DNA from: Turritopsis dohrnii
Taxonomy: Eukaryota; Cnidaria; Hydrozoa; Anthoathecata; Oceaniidae
Assembly: GCA_027922465.2 (NCBI GenBank)
Contig: BQMF02000113.1
Coordinates: 248,001 to 312,000, forward strand
Length of the DNA: 64,000 nucleotides
Reading direction: 5' to 3'
The translations under genes were made by a program, and so were the position numbers. Below, piece by piece: positions 23,559-34,527 of the stretch (positions are counted from its first letter, which is position 1; the number at the start of each line of letters is the position of its first letter). A model generated the notes under the pieces. The model searched no databases, was not told the DNA's origin, and saw only the letters and a program-made list of their open reading frames with translations.

Positions 23559-25020
23559 TTATACTAATTCGCGTTGTGCATCCCACTTTTATTTTAGAGA
23601 GTGACATATTTGGTTTTTTCTCACGGTCAAATCCTTCTTATTTTTTCCCTTTTTGTCGTAAAACCACGTAGAAGCGAGAACACTTTTTTTAATGTTACGT
23701 AATCTAAGCGTAACGTTATAATTTTTTAAACTAATCAAAACGCAAGAAATCCTTTTTTCGCCATTTTGATTGGCTGACGATTCCCAAACAATTAGTTCGT
23801 TAATAACGGATTTTCATTATCGGTCGCTATTTTGACGAAGAAACACGTAGGTACTAGGTATCCCGTGTAAAAACATTTTACGGGTTTTTTTGAAAGTGAC
23901 GTCTCAAAAATGGTAAATTGATTACAGATGCAATGCAATGGTTCCCTGTGATGAATATACTTAACGTCAATACATAATACGGAAAAAGAACACTTCTCAC
24001 CCTATTAATTAAAAATCTCCAGGTATTCCAGCCAAAGCATTTTTAGTTCAACACTGGAGTTATGAACAGAAAAACTTTTAAATCAGATCTGAAACACATC
24101 AAAATATTCATAATAAATCTTTCACGATACGATATATGCAGTAGTAAAAATAAATTGTGCGTACAGGTAAACAACAAAAAGATTAAAATCGCTGTAACTG
24201 TTCATGGAATCCATACCCCAATGTAAATAAAAGCCAAACGCGAAAGTCGTAAAAGTGTCAAAATGTGAATTGTAAACAATTGCGATTTTCTTTACAAACC
24301 CAGAACGTCATGATTAAAAGCCATGATTCATTTCTTCAATCGCCTATTATTGGAAAAGTAATGACGCAGAAACCCTATTCATACTATAAGAAAAACAAAA
24401 CATAAAAACAAAAAGTTCTAAAGCGTACTTACCCTAAAAACATTAATAAATCTTCGCGCAATACTTTCGTTGTTGTCTATTGTTTCTTGATCTCGCGAAT
24501 AATCATAACATTTGAAACGATTAAATGCAATGCAATGTTTTCCCCTTATACTAATCATAGAAAAATATTAACCGCCGTGGTCTGACACTGTATTATGTTG
24601 GGTAGAATTGTTGAAATGAATAAATTTGTTGTTCATCAGCCATCAACATCATGATTTTAAACCATGACTTTCATTTCTTCATTGTTATTATATTTTTTTA
24701 TTTTGTTCGTCTAAAAAAACGACTTTAAACCTAAGACATATGCCAACAATAAAAGAAAAAAAAAACAAAATAAAATTCAAGAATATTTGACCTGTATCTC
24801 TCTTTCGTATCTTATGTGCTGTTGTTTTTTGGTGTTGTAACAGGACACACATTGATAGCAGTTATTATAACTGAAGTGTACTTCCTGTATAAATATTTTG
24901 GGGAAAAAAAACAAAAAAACGCATTTACCTTGAAAATAATAATCAAAAACACAAACTTCATGACAGAATTTATATATATAGCTAAAGATTGAATTCAAAC
25001 ATCAGTTTTCATGCAGCAAA
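23559..25020. repeat. Mosaic of family C and D Helitron fragments
   Basis: 23559-23860 (plus) is the 5' part of family C (TTATACTAATTCGCG, 'cacggtcaaatccttctta', 'gacgaagaaacac'). At 23853 a minus-oriented end begins with CTAGGTATCCCGTGTAAAAA, the 3' terminus of family D. 24230-24450 and 24590-25020 are two minus-strand pieces of the family C 3' body ('ccatcaacatcatgatt', 'caaaaacacaaacttcatga'). Nothing here is coding. Confidence 0.55.
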
Positions 25021-25359
25021 TTAATAATAAGAATATTATAATAAAAGAGTCAGAGCATTAATAAGCAGGTGAGAGTTTAGATTTTCTCCGCGATCTCTCC
25101 GTTGCAGATCCCCGATTTCTTTCGTCCGAGCCACTTTTCCTACGCAGGGGGTGAGAGTTGCTTTACTAACAATTACAACTAGAATATTAGTACTACTCAA
25201 CAATTATCCTCTTTTCCATACAAAAAATTAATCAATTCTCACTTGAAATAAATTAAGTTTTACACTTTCGAGCCGATTACTGGGTTTAACCATTCGCAAT
25301 TTTGACTTATCAAACCCCATGTTTGTACGTGCTATTGGCGCCTCGTTTCATGCTTTTTT

Positions 25360-25536
25360 TTACAAAAACGCCGATCTGACGCAGGTCCAAATGAGACGTC
25401 ATGGGACGTCTACCGGACGTCCGTCCCTTTTTTGGTCCAAATTTGGACGTCCTATGGACGTCCTCTGTGGACTGGGACGAAGGGACGTAAATCTCCCGTC
25501 CTTGGGACGTCCATAGGACGACGTGTGCCCACTGGG
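25360..25536 (+). mobile_element. Unpaired 3' end of a Tnp2/CACTA-like element
   Basis: Dense GGACGTCC-type repeats (25395-25520) end with GTGCCCACTGGG at 25536, the right terminus of the transposon family at 12112-19420. Left of it the sequence is unrelated to the complete copy. Pairing with the left end at 11305 is possible but the three bases outside do not match (TAT against ATG). Confidence 0.6.
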
Positions 25537-25619
25537 ATGGATGTCATAATGCATAAAACATAGAGAGTTAGAGAATTAATAACTGGGACCTTGCAAGCCG
25601 AAATTTCACTTCCAAGTTT

Positions 25620-25845
25620 TCTCTTTTAAAACTGTGACCTCAAAAAGAAAAAAGAAACAAAACTCAAGTAGCATACATTAGCAGTAAAACATTTACGTGT
25701 TGTGCAACTATTGTGTGGATGATAGCAGCTTATCAGTCGTTGGAGTTTATGCGGATTTACGAAATTCCTGCTCTGAATTTCTTTTGTGATTGAAAACTTG
25801 TGGAAACTGAAATGAACAATAAGAATAGCCAGATGGCGCATGACG
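25620..25845. repeat. Duplicated tract, pair of 8026-8275
   Basis: Same-orientation copy of 8026-8275 ('gtgcaactattgtg', 'agcttatcagtcgt', 'tttcttttgtgattgaaaac'). It opens the second, transposon-expanded version of the duplicated locus. Confidence 0.6.
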
Positions 25846-26243
25846 GTAAACGCACATATGTCTTGCCTCACAAATCAACATAATCTTTAAGCTTGTTCGG
25901 TCAGTATTGTTGTTTTGTGGTTCTTTAAAACTTCAAAAATTGACTTTTTTTGTCATAAATTATAGTCAAATTTCTGGAGGAAAAATTCCAGAAAAGATGT
26001 ACCGTACTATTTTCCAAATAAGTTAAAGGATTCAAGGAGCTGACAAGGAAGGGGTATTCCAGAATTGTCCACTTTTTAGTTTTCTCAATAAGAAAACAAA
26101 TATTATGATTATTTTTTCCCGAGAAAGTTTTCGAAAACTTCTACAATGACTTATTCAGTTAAAAACTATAATAGAAATTCAAAATCGCAGAGATCTCCTT
26201 ACAAAACAAAATCTCCTTATGAAACTTTTGACAGAATGTACTT

Positions 26244-27960
26244 TCACATTTCCAAATTTAAAAATTTTTTATATTGATTTTTTCGTACCCATTCCATTTT
26301 CAAATAATCGGGAAACTTGTCTTCATAAATCGCTTTATGTGCTAACTTTAACGTGCTGTATTCAATACGTTCCTTCACCGGTAGCCACCCCAATTTAATT
26401 ACATCAGACGTCGCACAAAATCGATTATTTACGAATGACGCAGTGGTTTTTAGAAGTCGCTGCATACGATTTATCTCATTCTGTGATATGTTGGTATAAA
26501 GAGGATTACAGTAATCAAGACGTGATAAAATAAGAGACTGTGCCAACATTTTTCGATTTTGAAATGACGTGAATCGTTTCAGCTTTCGTAATACCTTTAG
26601 AATTCCCCAACAAGACTGTAACACTTTATTTATTTGATGATTCCATTTCAAGTGTTCATCAAGCACCACACCTAATTGTTTCCACTGATGCACTCTTTCT
26701 AAAACTGAGGTGTTGACTGCAATTTGGTATAAATCAGGAGCATCTAATTTATGACATTTGTAAAGTTGAGAAGTTGCAAAAAGCATGGATTTCGTTTTCG
26801 ATGCGTTGAATAGAAGATTACATTCTTTAGACCATGCTCTTAAAATTTCAAAACGTCTCTGTAGTTTTTTGACTGATGGCTGTAAGTCCTTTATTCTAAA
26901 ATGTTCGATTTGGCTCGTGTCATCGGCACACTGGTAAATGGCACCGGAATCAACATCTTGTAAATCGGAAACATAAAGATTAAAAAGAATAGGTCCTAGC
27001 ACTGAACCTTGTGGGACTCCGAATCGACATTCCACTTTAGAGGACATTTTGTCATCTACCTGTACAAATTGTTTACGATTTGTGAGATAGCTGGTGAGAA
27101 GCAGTAATGAATTTTTACCAAATCCAATGCACTTTAGTTTGCGAATTATTGTCGAATAGGACACAGTATCAAAGGCTTTCGAATAGTCACTGAATATAGC
27201 TAAAGAGATTTCGCCTTTTTTCAATGCGGTTTTGATGTCATCGCGGATTTTTAATAGAAGTGTACACGTTGAATGTGATGCTCGGAAACCGGATATTGTT
27301 GATTTGTATATACACATGTTATCGATGTATGAACAAATCTGTTTTGCGATTCAACGTTCAAATACTTTTGACAAGATTGGCAAGACCGATACTGGTCTAA
27401 ATTTATCTGCAAGTTTCGCATCATCTGTCTTCGGGATTGGAGTAATTTTCCCAATCTTCCATTGGACTGGATAGTGATTCATTTGAATGCAGTTGTTAAT
27501 AATAAAAGTTAGTGGAGAGATTAGGAATGGAATAACTGGTTTGATAAAGCAAACAGACATATGATCGCAACCGGCTGAACAATCGAGACGTAGGTTTTTC
27601 AGTTCGTTTTCTACATCTTCATACAGGATAGGTTTTATTTCAAATGGTTGCTCGCTTTCAGGTAACATTGTACTATTGATAAAATTAATAATATCATCAA
27701 CGTTGTCATTCTTTGATTGTAGAAGCCGGTTAGAAGTAGTCACATAATGATTATTCAGTTCATCAGGGTCTATACCAATTCTCTTATTGCTTGTTTTAAA
27801 ATCCTATGGACGGTTTTCCAAATGTTTTAATGTTTGTGGAGGATAACGCTCTTTGATAAAAAGGAGATTTGGCTTTCTTTATCGTAGCTTTTAGTGAATT
27901 TCGACACAAACGAAATTTCGACCAGTCGGCTTCTTTTTGAGTATGCTTTGGTCCTTTTGA
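26244..27960 (-). pseudogene. LINE reverse transcriptase (CR1/Jockey-like), decayed
   Basis: Minus-strand RT of a non-LTR retrotransposon in at least three frames: 27743-27351, 27317-26244, and a further shifted piece up to about 27960. Motifs seen: K-I-T-P-I-P-K and F-R-P-V-S-V-L-P; G-F-R-A-S-H-S-T; motif A F-S-D-Y-S-K-A-F-D-T-V; motif B G-V-P-Q-G-S-V-L-G-P; motif C Q-C-A-D-D-T-S, where the usual aromatic before A-D-D has become C; then L-G-V-V-L-D. The C-terminal region (R-L-D-Y-C-N-P-L-Y and L-G-W-L-P-V-K-E-R-I) is present. The endonuclease half is missing, as in a 5'-truncated insertion. Frameshifts make it dead. Family placement within the Jockey/CR1/L2 group is open. Confidence 0.8.
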
Positions 27961-28429
27961 TCCTTTTCCTTCCTAAGATTTTGAACTTTATCATATAAAA
28001 GTATTATATGAAAATCATGATCAATAAGAGTTTACTAAATGCGTTTATGTAAAAAATAAACAAAATCTGTAAAGACTGGTAGGAGTGGTAGGACAAAGAA
28101 GAACACGAAAGGCTTCTAAATACTGCATTATAATATAGATGTCCTAAAGACTAAAAAATGGAATTTGAGAATTAAAAGCTAGCACATTACAAGCTACAAT
28201 GGTGCTGAATGACACAGCATTCTCAGTATTTTTTTCAAGCCAACATGTGTGATGTCAGAAACAGTATTCATTCGAACAGGGTTATTTCTGCAAAAAGTGT
28301 GTGCTTCGTTTCAGTATTATGATCGAGGTTCCTAAAGAACCAGTTGAAGATACGATGAAAGATGGGATGGGATTTATTTTTAAAAGCTAACTTTAACTTT
28401 AAAAGCTAACGAAATCCAAATAAAAAAAA
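27961..28429. other. Spacer without recognised features
   Basis: AT-rich sequence between the LINE and the next duplicated tract. No frame, repeat or motif can be supported. Confidence 0.4.
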
Positions 28430-29240
28430 CTGAATAAAAAGAAAACACTCAAATAGAATATATTAACAGTATAACATTTCAAAAAATATGCATCTGTAAG
28501 GATTAGCTGTTTCAAAGCAAAACGTCAGAAATAGTTAACGAAATAAGGAAATAGTTGTTTGCGTTATTCCTGTTTTTTATTGTAGCTTGATAACAGATGC
28601 CGTTGAAATAGAGACAGATGGTATAAATTGAGCCAGTTTAGTCATAGAAGTAAAAAAGACAAAGAGAAGGAGTACGTCTACAACTAACTATGGAGCTATC
28701 TATGTCATAAAAGCTCTCTGAAGAACACATTATGAAGCAACCGTTACAGTTATTAGTTTATTATTTTTGTCTTAGTCGACACTTAGTTAGTTATTGAATA
28801 CCAAGGCAACCCTTGCCAAATTATTCAGTAATAATTACTTCCATTTTAATCAATCCTGACACATCCGCTCAGCTGTTACCAGTGGAGACTTGTTTCAGAT
28901 GCGCTTTTCGAGATTCAGTCAAATTTGATCATGTGTTTTTTTGGAGTGGAGACATCCAATGGTAATTGGAATGGGTGAAATACAATCGCCGTTATTCCAT
29001 TTCCCAGTTTACATTACAAACTACAATGACACGGTGTATATTTTTGAATAGTAGCTTTGTAAGACGCGTGAACGATGTACGCTTTTTTAATACGCTCTCT
29101 GACCTTGACCATCAATTATTAACTTCCCGAAAGGATCTTAACTGTGTTTGCTTACCTTCCTTTCTCGAATGTTTTTTTCTTTTTATAATATTAAGATCGC
29201 ATCTTTTATTGACTTTACATTATATCCGAATAGACCTTCC
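28430..29240. repeat. Duplicated tract, pair of 8836-9480
   Basis: Same-orientation copy of 8836-9480. The 124-codon frame at 28966-29340 overlaps it but matches its counterpart in only short blocks, so I do not call it a gene. Confidence 0.55.
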
Positions 29241-29934
29241 AGACCTGGAATTTCTGTTTAGACAATGCATTGTAGCCGAATCGTCGTGTTTAACCTCGCT
29301 TTTGATTATTGGAGTGGGAAATGGAAAAGTTATAAAGTAATGACGAATGTGGAAAAATGAATCGCATAAAAAACGAAATTAGATGTGAAACTCAGTCACA
29401 GTTTAGCGTTTCAACTAAAATTCGAGAAAGGTCTATTCGTGGTACTACTACTTGTGAATTCGAATTTGCTTTAAAATTTGAAGGCAGCTTTTTTGTGTTG
29501 TAAAATTCCATCTTTTATAAGGGGATAATTCCTCTTGGACAAAATACGCTATGTATCTCCAGAGAATGTTTCAACATTCATCACAATAGGGCTTTTCATA
29601 AGTTGCGCCATAACAACCAGCGCCTCGTTTCCATGCTGAATAGTATTGACTTTTGTGTTTTTTAAAACGAAACCTTAGGGGAAAATGTTTCTAGAAATTC
29701 TCGATTTCTTAAAGAGAAACATCAATGCTAATAAGAATGAAAACGACGTGTTGCTTTTTAAGGCGTAAGGTTCCTGAAATGTTCACGGTGTTTCTTATGC
29801 AGTAGCTAAGATTAACCTATATGTAGAATCTTGTAATGGCTATTAACCTGTGATTAAGTCAAATACACCTATAAAAATGGTTGATTTAAGTAATTAAAGT
29901 CAATTAAAGTATTAAAGCCTTCAGATATAAATAC
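29241..29934. other. Spacer, nearly featureless
   Basis: Apart from 'gaaggcagcttttttgtgtt' at about 29481, which also occurs at 9733, I see no gene or element. Confidence 0.4.
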
Positions 29935-30150
29935 CCTGACGATCATAAATGACATAAAGACGATCGTCTCGATAAAACCTTATTTGGTCTATCTACGAGA
30001 TTCGAATGATTATGCATCAGTTGTAAGCCGACATATTTGCAAATTTCGACACTGTCAAAGCATTCCATCATTACGACAAATATGGGGTTGTCTCCTTTCT
30101 TTATCCAAACACTAGTACCGTTAAAAAGTAAAGTTATTGTCATTTCCTAG
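29935..30150 (-). pseudogene. Second Penelope-like RT fragment
   Basis: A 216-bp minus-strand piece aligns with 3360-3550. It encodes L-L-F-N-x4-W-I-K-K-G and E-I-C-K-Y-V-G in one frame and F-Y-R-D-D-R-L in the next, the catalytic D-D being kept here but out of frame. Both flanks have lost RT similarity. It is a relic of the same retroelement family as 2931-3990. Confidence 0.55.
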
Positions 30151-30553
30151 CTGAAATGGCAATAGCAATTGAATTGACGCTTAAGTCTAATAAACGTTTG
30201 TTGATTGACAAATAGAACTGTACACTGTCAAACTTGATGAAACATACATTACATTTTTTGTCAATGTTTATTTTTTTGTTAACCAACACAATGTTTGTTA
30301 ACCAACTTACCATTGTTGAAACGTATTTCCTTGGATTTTTATTTTTTCCAAGAATTGTTTCTTAGCGGTACCAATTGCTGACTCAGCAAGATTTATAAAT
30401 GCTGGTCTATTATCATATTAACTCATTTTGTTTATTTATTTTGTTGATCCAGGTTGGTATGATTTGGTAAAGTTATTTTTCTTGCATGTATGGCTGTCTA
30501 TTTCAATACACGAGCATGTATTCGGAAGAAATTATTTATTTGACGCTTTTATT

Positions 30554-30898
30554 TAGAATGCGTTTACATGAGAGCTGTACTGAACTCAAATCGGTTTGAG
30601 ATTCAGTACGGGCAGAAATATCATACTTTCGAATGTTGTTTTATTCCTAGTTTTGAAATTTTTAACCGATCGAAATTTCAATACGGTTTGGAAAGCTGTA
30701 AAAGTTTTCACATTTCATTGTTTATATTATAAAATGTATCAACAAGCATGCGTATAACAATTAAATTTTGCTGATACATGCAATGAAATTGCACAATTTT
30801 CTAAATTTATTCCATCATGTACGGAAAACGTTTCCACTCGCACTCAAATTTTAAAACGGCTTGAATTCAGTACGTCTCTCATGTAAACGCACTCCTAA
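30554..30898. mobile_element. MITE with TGCGTTTACATGAGAG ends
   Basis: A 345-bp element has inverted ends of about 35 bp. Left: AATGCGTTTACATGAGAG followed by 'tgtactgaactcaa'. Right: the complement of AGTGCGTTTACATGAGAG with 'gtactgaattcaa'. This terminus reminds me of PIF/Harbinger-type MITEs, but the flanking TTA/TAA cannot be read cleanly as a target duplication. Confidence 0.55.
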
Positions 30899-30993
30899 CA
30901 TATGTAAAATTCGTTGTAATCGTTATTTAATTCAATGCTACGTATTAATTCGCATATATCAGCATAAGTGAGCAGATAGATATACATATACAA

Positions 30994-32736
30994 TCTTATT
31001 ATACTAATTCGCGATTGTGTGTCACACTTTTATTTTAGAGAGTGATATATTTGGTTTTTTTTCACGGTCAAATCCTTCTTATTTTTTCCCTTTTCGTCGT
31101 AAAACCACGTAGAAGTGACAGACACTTTTTTGATTTTCCGCGATTAGTATAATGCTCCTCCGTTTTGTTATTTTTGGTTTGCGCAGTGGAAATCAGCCGA
31201 AAAACGTCTTTGGAGGAGTGCGAGCAATGCAATTTCTTCGTTCGAAATTTGTCAACGATCATTTCGTGAGCAAGAAACTTCTGTTGTGAGCTTGACGAAG
31301 AAACACAGGTTTGTATACATGCTGATTATTAAACTGTTTATTGTTGAACTATTATTGTATTTTAGATTATTAAAAGAACAGGAATTGCATGCGTAAGTGA
31401 TTAGTTGTTTGTTTACAATGTATGGTGAGAATACAGAGGAAGTGCAGTGAAGTTTTTAAAAATTGGCTGTGCAGAATGAACGAACAGGTCTGTACGAAAG
31501 TATTATTATTATTATTCGTAAGTAAGTTATGTATGTATTTTAATGTTTGTTTACGTTTTAGCTATCCAATATCGCTATACAGAAGAAAATGCAGTGAAGA
31601 AGTTTAGAACAAAAAGATGTTTATTTACACGACGGTAACGAATGGTTTTAATTTCAATTTTAAGTTTGTTTTGAATTATTAATGTGAAAGAGTGTAAGAG
31701 TCAAACGTAATTCAATCGTTTGGTTGAAAGCTGGATGACAGCGAACGTTATGGAGCAACGAAGGGGGAGCGCAGTAAAAATTTGTTTTGGTAACGCGCGC
31801 CATTAGTTAGCAAAGAAGATTTTATTTACAGATCAATTAAAAATGGTTTTCATGACTGTGGAAATGGGGAACGTGTCATGCTGTCTTATCTCATCTCAAC
31901 CATGTCTGCTTTTTATTAAATTTCACTGTATATTTTATTGACGATGTTTGGTGCTTTGTCTCTCTGGTCTCTTTGGTGCCTGTCTGTCATTTATATCTAT
32001 CATTTTATAAGCTTTACAAATTCTGTCATTGAATTTGTGTTTTTAATTAATTATTTTTAGGATAAATGCGTACATGAATTTACTTTTTGTTTTTTGTTTT
32101 GTTTTTTATTTCAACTATTTCATAGTATGATTATCTTTTTCTGCATTTTTATACAATTGAAATATTTTTTAGGTAAGATTAATAATAATAAAACAGCACG
32201 TAAACCGTTAAAGAAATGAAACTCATGGTTCTTATCATGATGTTGATGGTTTTGGGAAGAACAGATTGTATATATATCATTTCAAAAATTCATTAATAGT
32301 TGCTGTCCAATGTAACTTCCGCACAAAAGAAACACAGTTAGAAGGTATCGATTTGTTTTCAATTCACATTTTGTAATATTTATTATGTCTTATGTATTAT
32401 GTCTGGGTAAATGGTTTTAAATATTTTTACATTAAAGTTACTTCTCTTCTGCGTATGAATATATATATTCTGAGCCATGTTGCTATTTGTTTCTGTTTTA
32501 AATTTTCTGAATGTAAGAAATGAATTAAGAAATTAATGCCTGAAAAGAAACTTTTGCAAGAGTTAAATTCTGCGACACAACGCATACTGAACATGGCTGG
32601 CGAGCGACGCCACCTGGGATGAGTTGCGATTCTAAGATTTATTTTTTCTTCACGGGGTACGTACACGGGAATGGTGGATTTGACCTAATGTTTTCGAAAG
32701 TTAAGTTCGGTAAAAAATTTTTACCCGGGATACTAG
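30994..32736 (+). mobile_element. Helitron-like element family C, copy 1, with family D 3' end
   Basis: It starts with A|TCTTATTATACTAATTCGCG. The body matches the minus-strand copy at 34528-36664. The family C hairpin region GGCGAGCGACGCCACCTGGG occurs at 32600, but the element continues about 120 bp further to a second hairpin (GGTAAAAAA-TTTTTACC) and ends in CGGGATACTAG|T at 32736. The same extended end occurs at 58421. It has no coding capacity. Confidence 0.65.
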
Positions 32737-32905
32737 TCTGTATGTTATTGTTGCTATTGATAAAAAGATTTTTAACAGGATTGCTATTTACAAATCCTGC
32801 CTTTACTTGCATAAAATTTTGAATTAGCACTATAAGAAAACTATCATTACTTTCTATGAACAAAAGTAAAGACGAAAAGTGAAGAAAAGCAAGTAAGAAG
32901 ATACA
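32737..32905. other. 5' flank of the GPCR gene
   Basis: 170 bp between the Helitron end and the GPCR start codon. It contains 'aagtaaga..gatacaATG', with no obvious TATA box at a useful distance. The promoter is not resolved. Confidence 0.3.
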
Positions 32906-33778
32906 ATGAATAAAACAGACGAAGCCGTGAGCAAAGCCATTTCGTTAGAACCAATTAAAGTGTATCTTGCTATTGTGTTGCTTTTAGTTTCAATTGCAAT
33001 GGATCTCTGTATCGGTTCTTTGATATGGTTCAAACACAGACTGCACACATACAGAATGTACGGGATTGGATATTTATGTGCAGTAGATGTTGTAACTAGT
33101 TTCAGTGGAATGGTATTCACTTTTGCTGACACTGTACAATATTTTCGAATTGCAAGAGCTTGTATTCATACTTTGTCAACAACGTCTATCTTTACTACAC
33201 TGGTCCTTATAATTGAAAGATGGATCAGCATTGAATATCCATTGAGGTATTGGATGATCATAACGAAAAGAAGATTCCAGTGTAGTTTTGTTTTACCATG
33301 GTTACCTGCTATCCTCACGCTGATTGTACATTACTTAGGAAAAAATGGTGTTGAACGAACGTACGAGACACTTGTTGGTTTATTGTGGCTCGTGTACGCC
33401 GTCTTATACACAACTACAGTCACCTATATTGGAAGGCGTATCCATACGATTACAGAAGGACACAAAAGAGAAATTGTGTCGCAAAATCGAGCTTTTGGGT
33501 CGAAAAAAGAACAAATGGACTTAAGAACAAAATGTATAAAGACGGTCAAAGGAATGCTAAATTTGGGTTATTTGACAATGGTAATTGTCACCACGATGTG
33601 TTCATGTCTTTTCGTTTTCTCATTAACTGGGAATGAAAGCGTGAAGATCGCAACTGGAAGTCTGATTTTAATTTACGTTTCCCTCAACCCACTTTTATTC
33701 TTTGCTACACAGCCAGAACTTGTAGAAGAATTTAGGAGAGCACTAGGCCAAAATCGGAATGTAATTACCGCATCATAG
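32906..33778 (+). CDS. Rhodopsin-like (class A) G-protein-coupled receptor, single exon
   Basis: An intact 290-residue frame has seven hydrophobic segments, at about 20-43, 53-77, 84-108, 126-144, 155-178, 215-240 and 246-268. Class A signs: an acidic residue in TM2 (D61), E-R-W (104-106) in place of D-R-Y after TM3, a tryptophan in TM4 (W132), and N-P-L-L-F-F (261-266) for the TM7 N-P-x-x-Y, followed by an amphipathic helix (E-F-R-R-A-L). Oddities: no clear N in TM1, no C-W-x-P in TM6 and no second-loop cysteine to pair with C86. The N-terminus is short (about 19 residues). The ligand cannot be inferred; such orphan, intronless receptors are expanded in cnidarians. Helitron-like copies lie on both sides in opposite orientation. 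Confidence 0.8.
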   Translation: MNKTDEAVSKAISLEPIKVYLAIVLLLVSIAMDLCIGSLIWFKHRLHTYRMYGIGYLCAVDVVTSFSGMVFTFADTVQYFRIARACIHTLSTTSIFTTLVLIIERWISIEYPLRYWMIITKRRFQCSFVLPWLPAILTLIVHYLGKNGVERTYETLVGLLWLVYAVLYTTTVTYIGRRIHTITEGHKREIVSQNRAFGSKKEQMDLRTKCIKTVKGMLNLGYLTMVIVTTMCSCLFVFSLTGNESVKIATGSLILIYVSLNPLLFFATQPELVEEFRRALGQNRNVITAS

Positions 33779-34239
33779 ACTGTTGCTAACCCACTATGGT
33801 TTATTGGGTAATATGGTGACAAACTGGGCCGATCTTATGCATTTATTAATAATTCGTAGTTTTGGCAGCACAAAACTCAGACAATTTGTGTTGGCAATTA
33901 CTAATACGCGATGGTTCATATTGGATTATGGAATAATAAGTAATAAGTAAAATATATGTACATGTACAGCAATAAAGATACGCTTGTTAACTTTTTCTTA
34001 ATTGATCGTTAAGAAATCAATGAGTTTTCCCAAACTTACAAATGCAAAAAATTATGAAACTGCTTAAGATCATTCAATATGGTCCAGGATCCAGGGTTCA
34101 TATGCCGTCCTCTATTCCGGTGTTAATCAGTGCTTGACGTTTTTCTATATAGTCTTTCTTATTCATTATAACAACACTTGAATCTTTGTCGCGAGAAACT
34201 TATACATTGATCAAACGGTTTAGGTTAGAATATGCTATG
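33779..34239. other. 3' flank of the GPCR gene
   Basis: It includes AATAAAG at about 33971, a plausible polyadenylation signal 190 bp past the stop codon. Nothing else is recognised. Confidence 0.4.
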
Positions 34240-34510
34240 TCTCTAGTCTTATAATGAATACACTATGCTTTATAAGTGTTCTTCAAAACACAAATAGCAG
34301 ATCAAAAATGTTAGGTTGCCACTGGTCTTAGTTGTTCTCCTGTGTCAACGAATGGATCTGATTATGCCAGTTCACTAAAGTTCATTGGTACAACAACTTA
34401 TTGTTACATGGTTGCGTGTGCCAATTTAAAGTAACTAAAAGCAAAACGGCACATCCGTATATAGATTCTTCCAAATGATTTGCTGGGTATTTGTACACTG
34501 TTTGGATTTA
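34240..34510. repeat. Duplicated tract, pair of 10430-10690
   Basis: The third collinear match between the two versions of the locus ('ctttataagtgttctt', 'ttatgccagttcact', 'aaagtaactaaaa', 'acatccgt'). It lies downstream of the GPCR; at the 10-kb version no GPCR is present upstream. Confidence 0.6.
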
Positions 34511-34527
34511 ACGTAATTATGATAACA

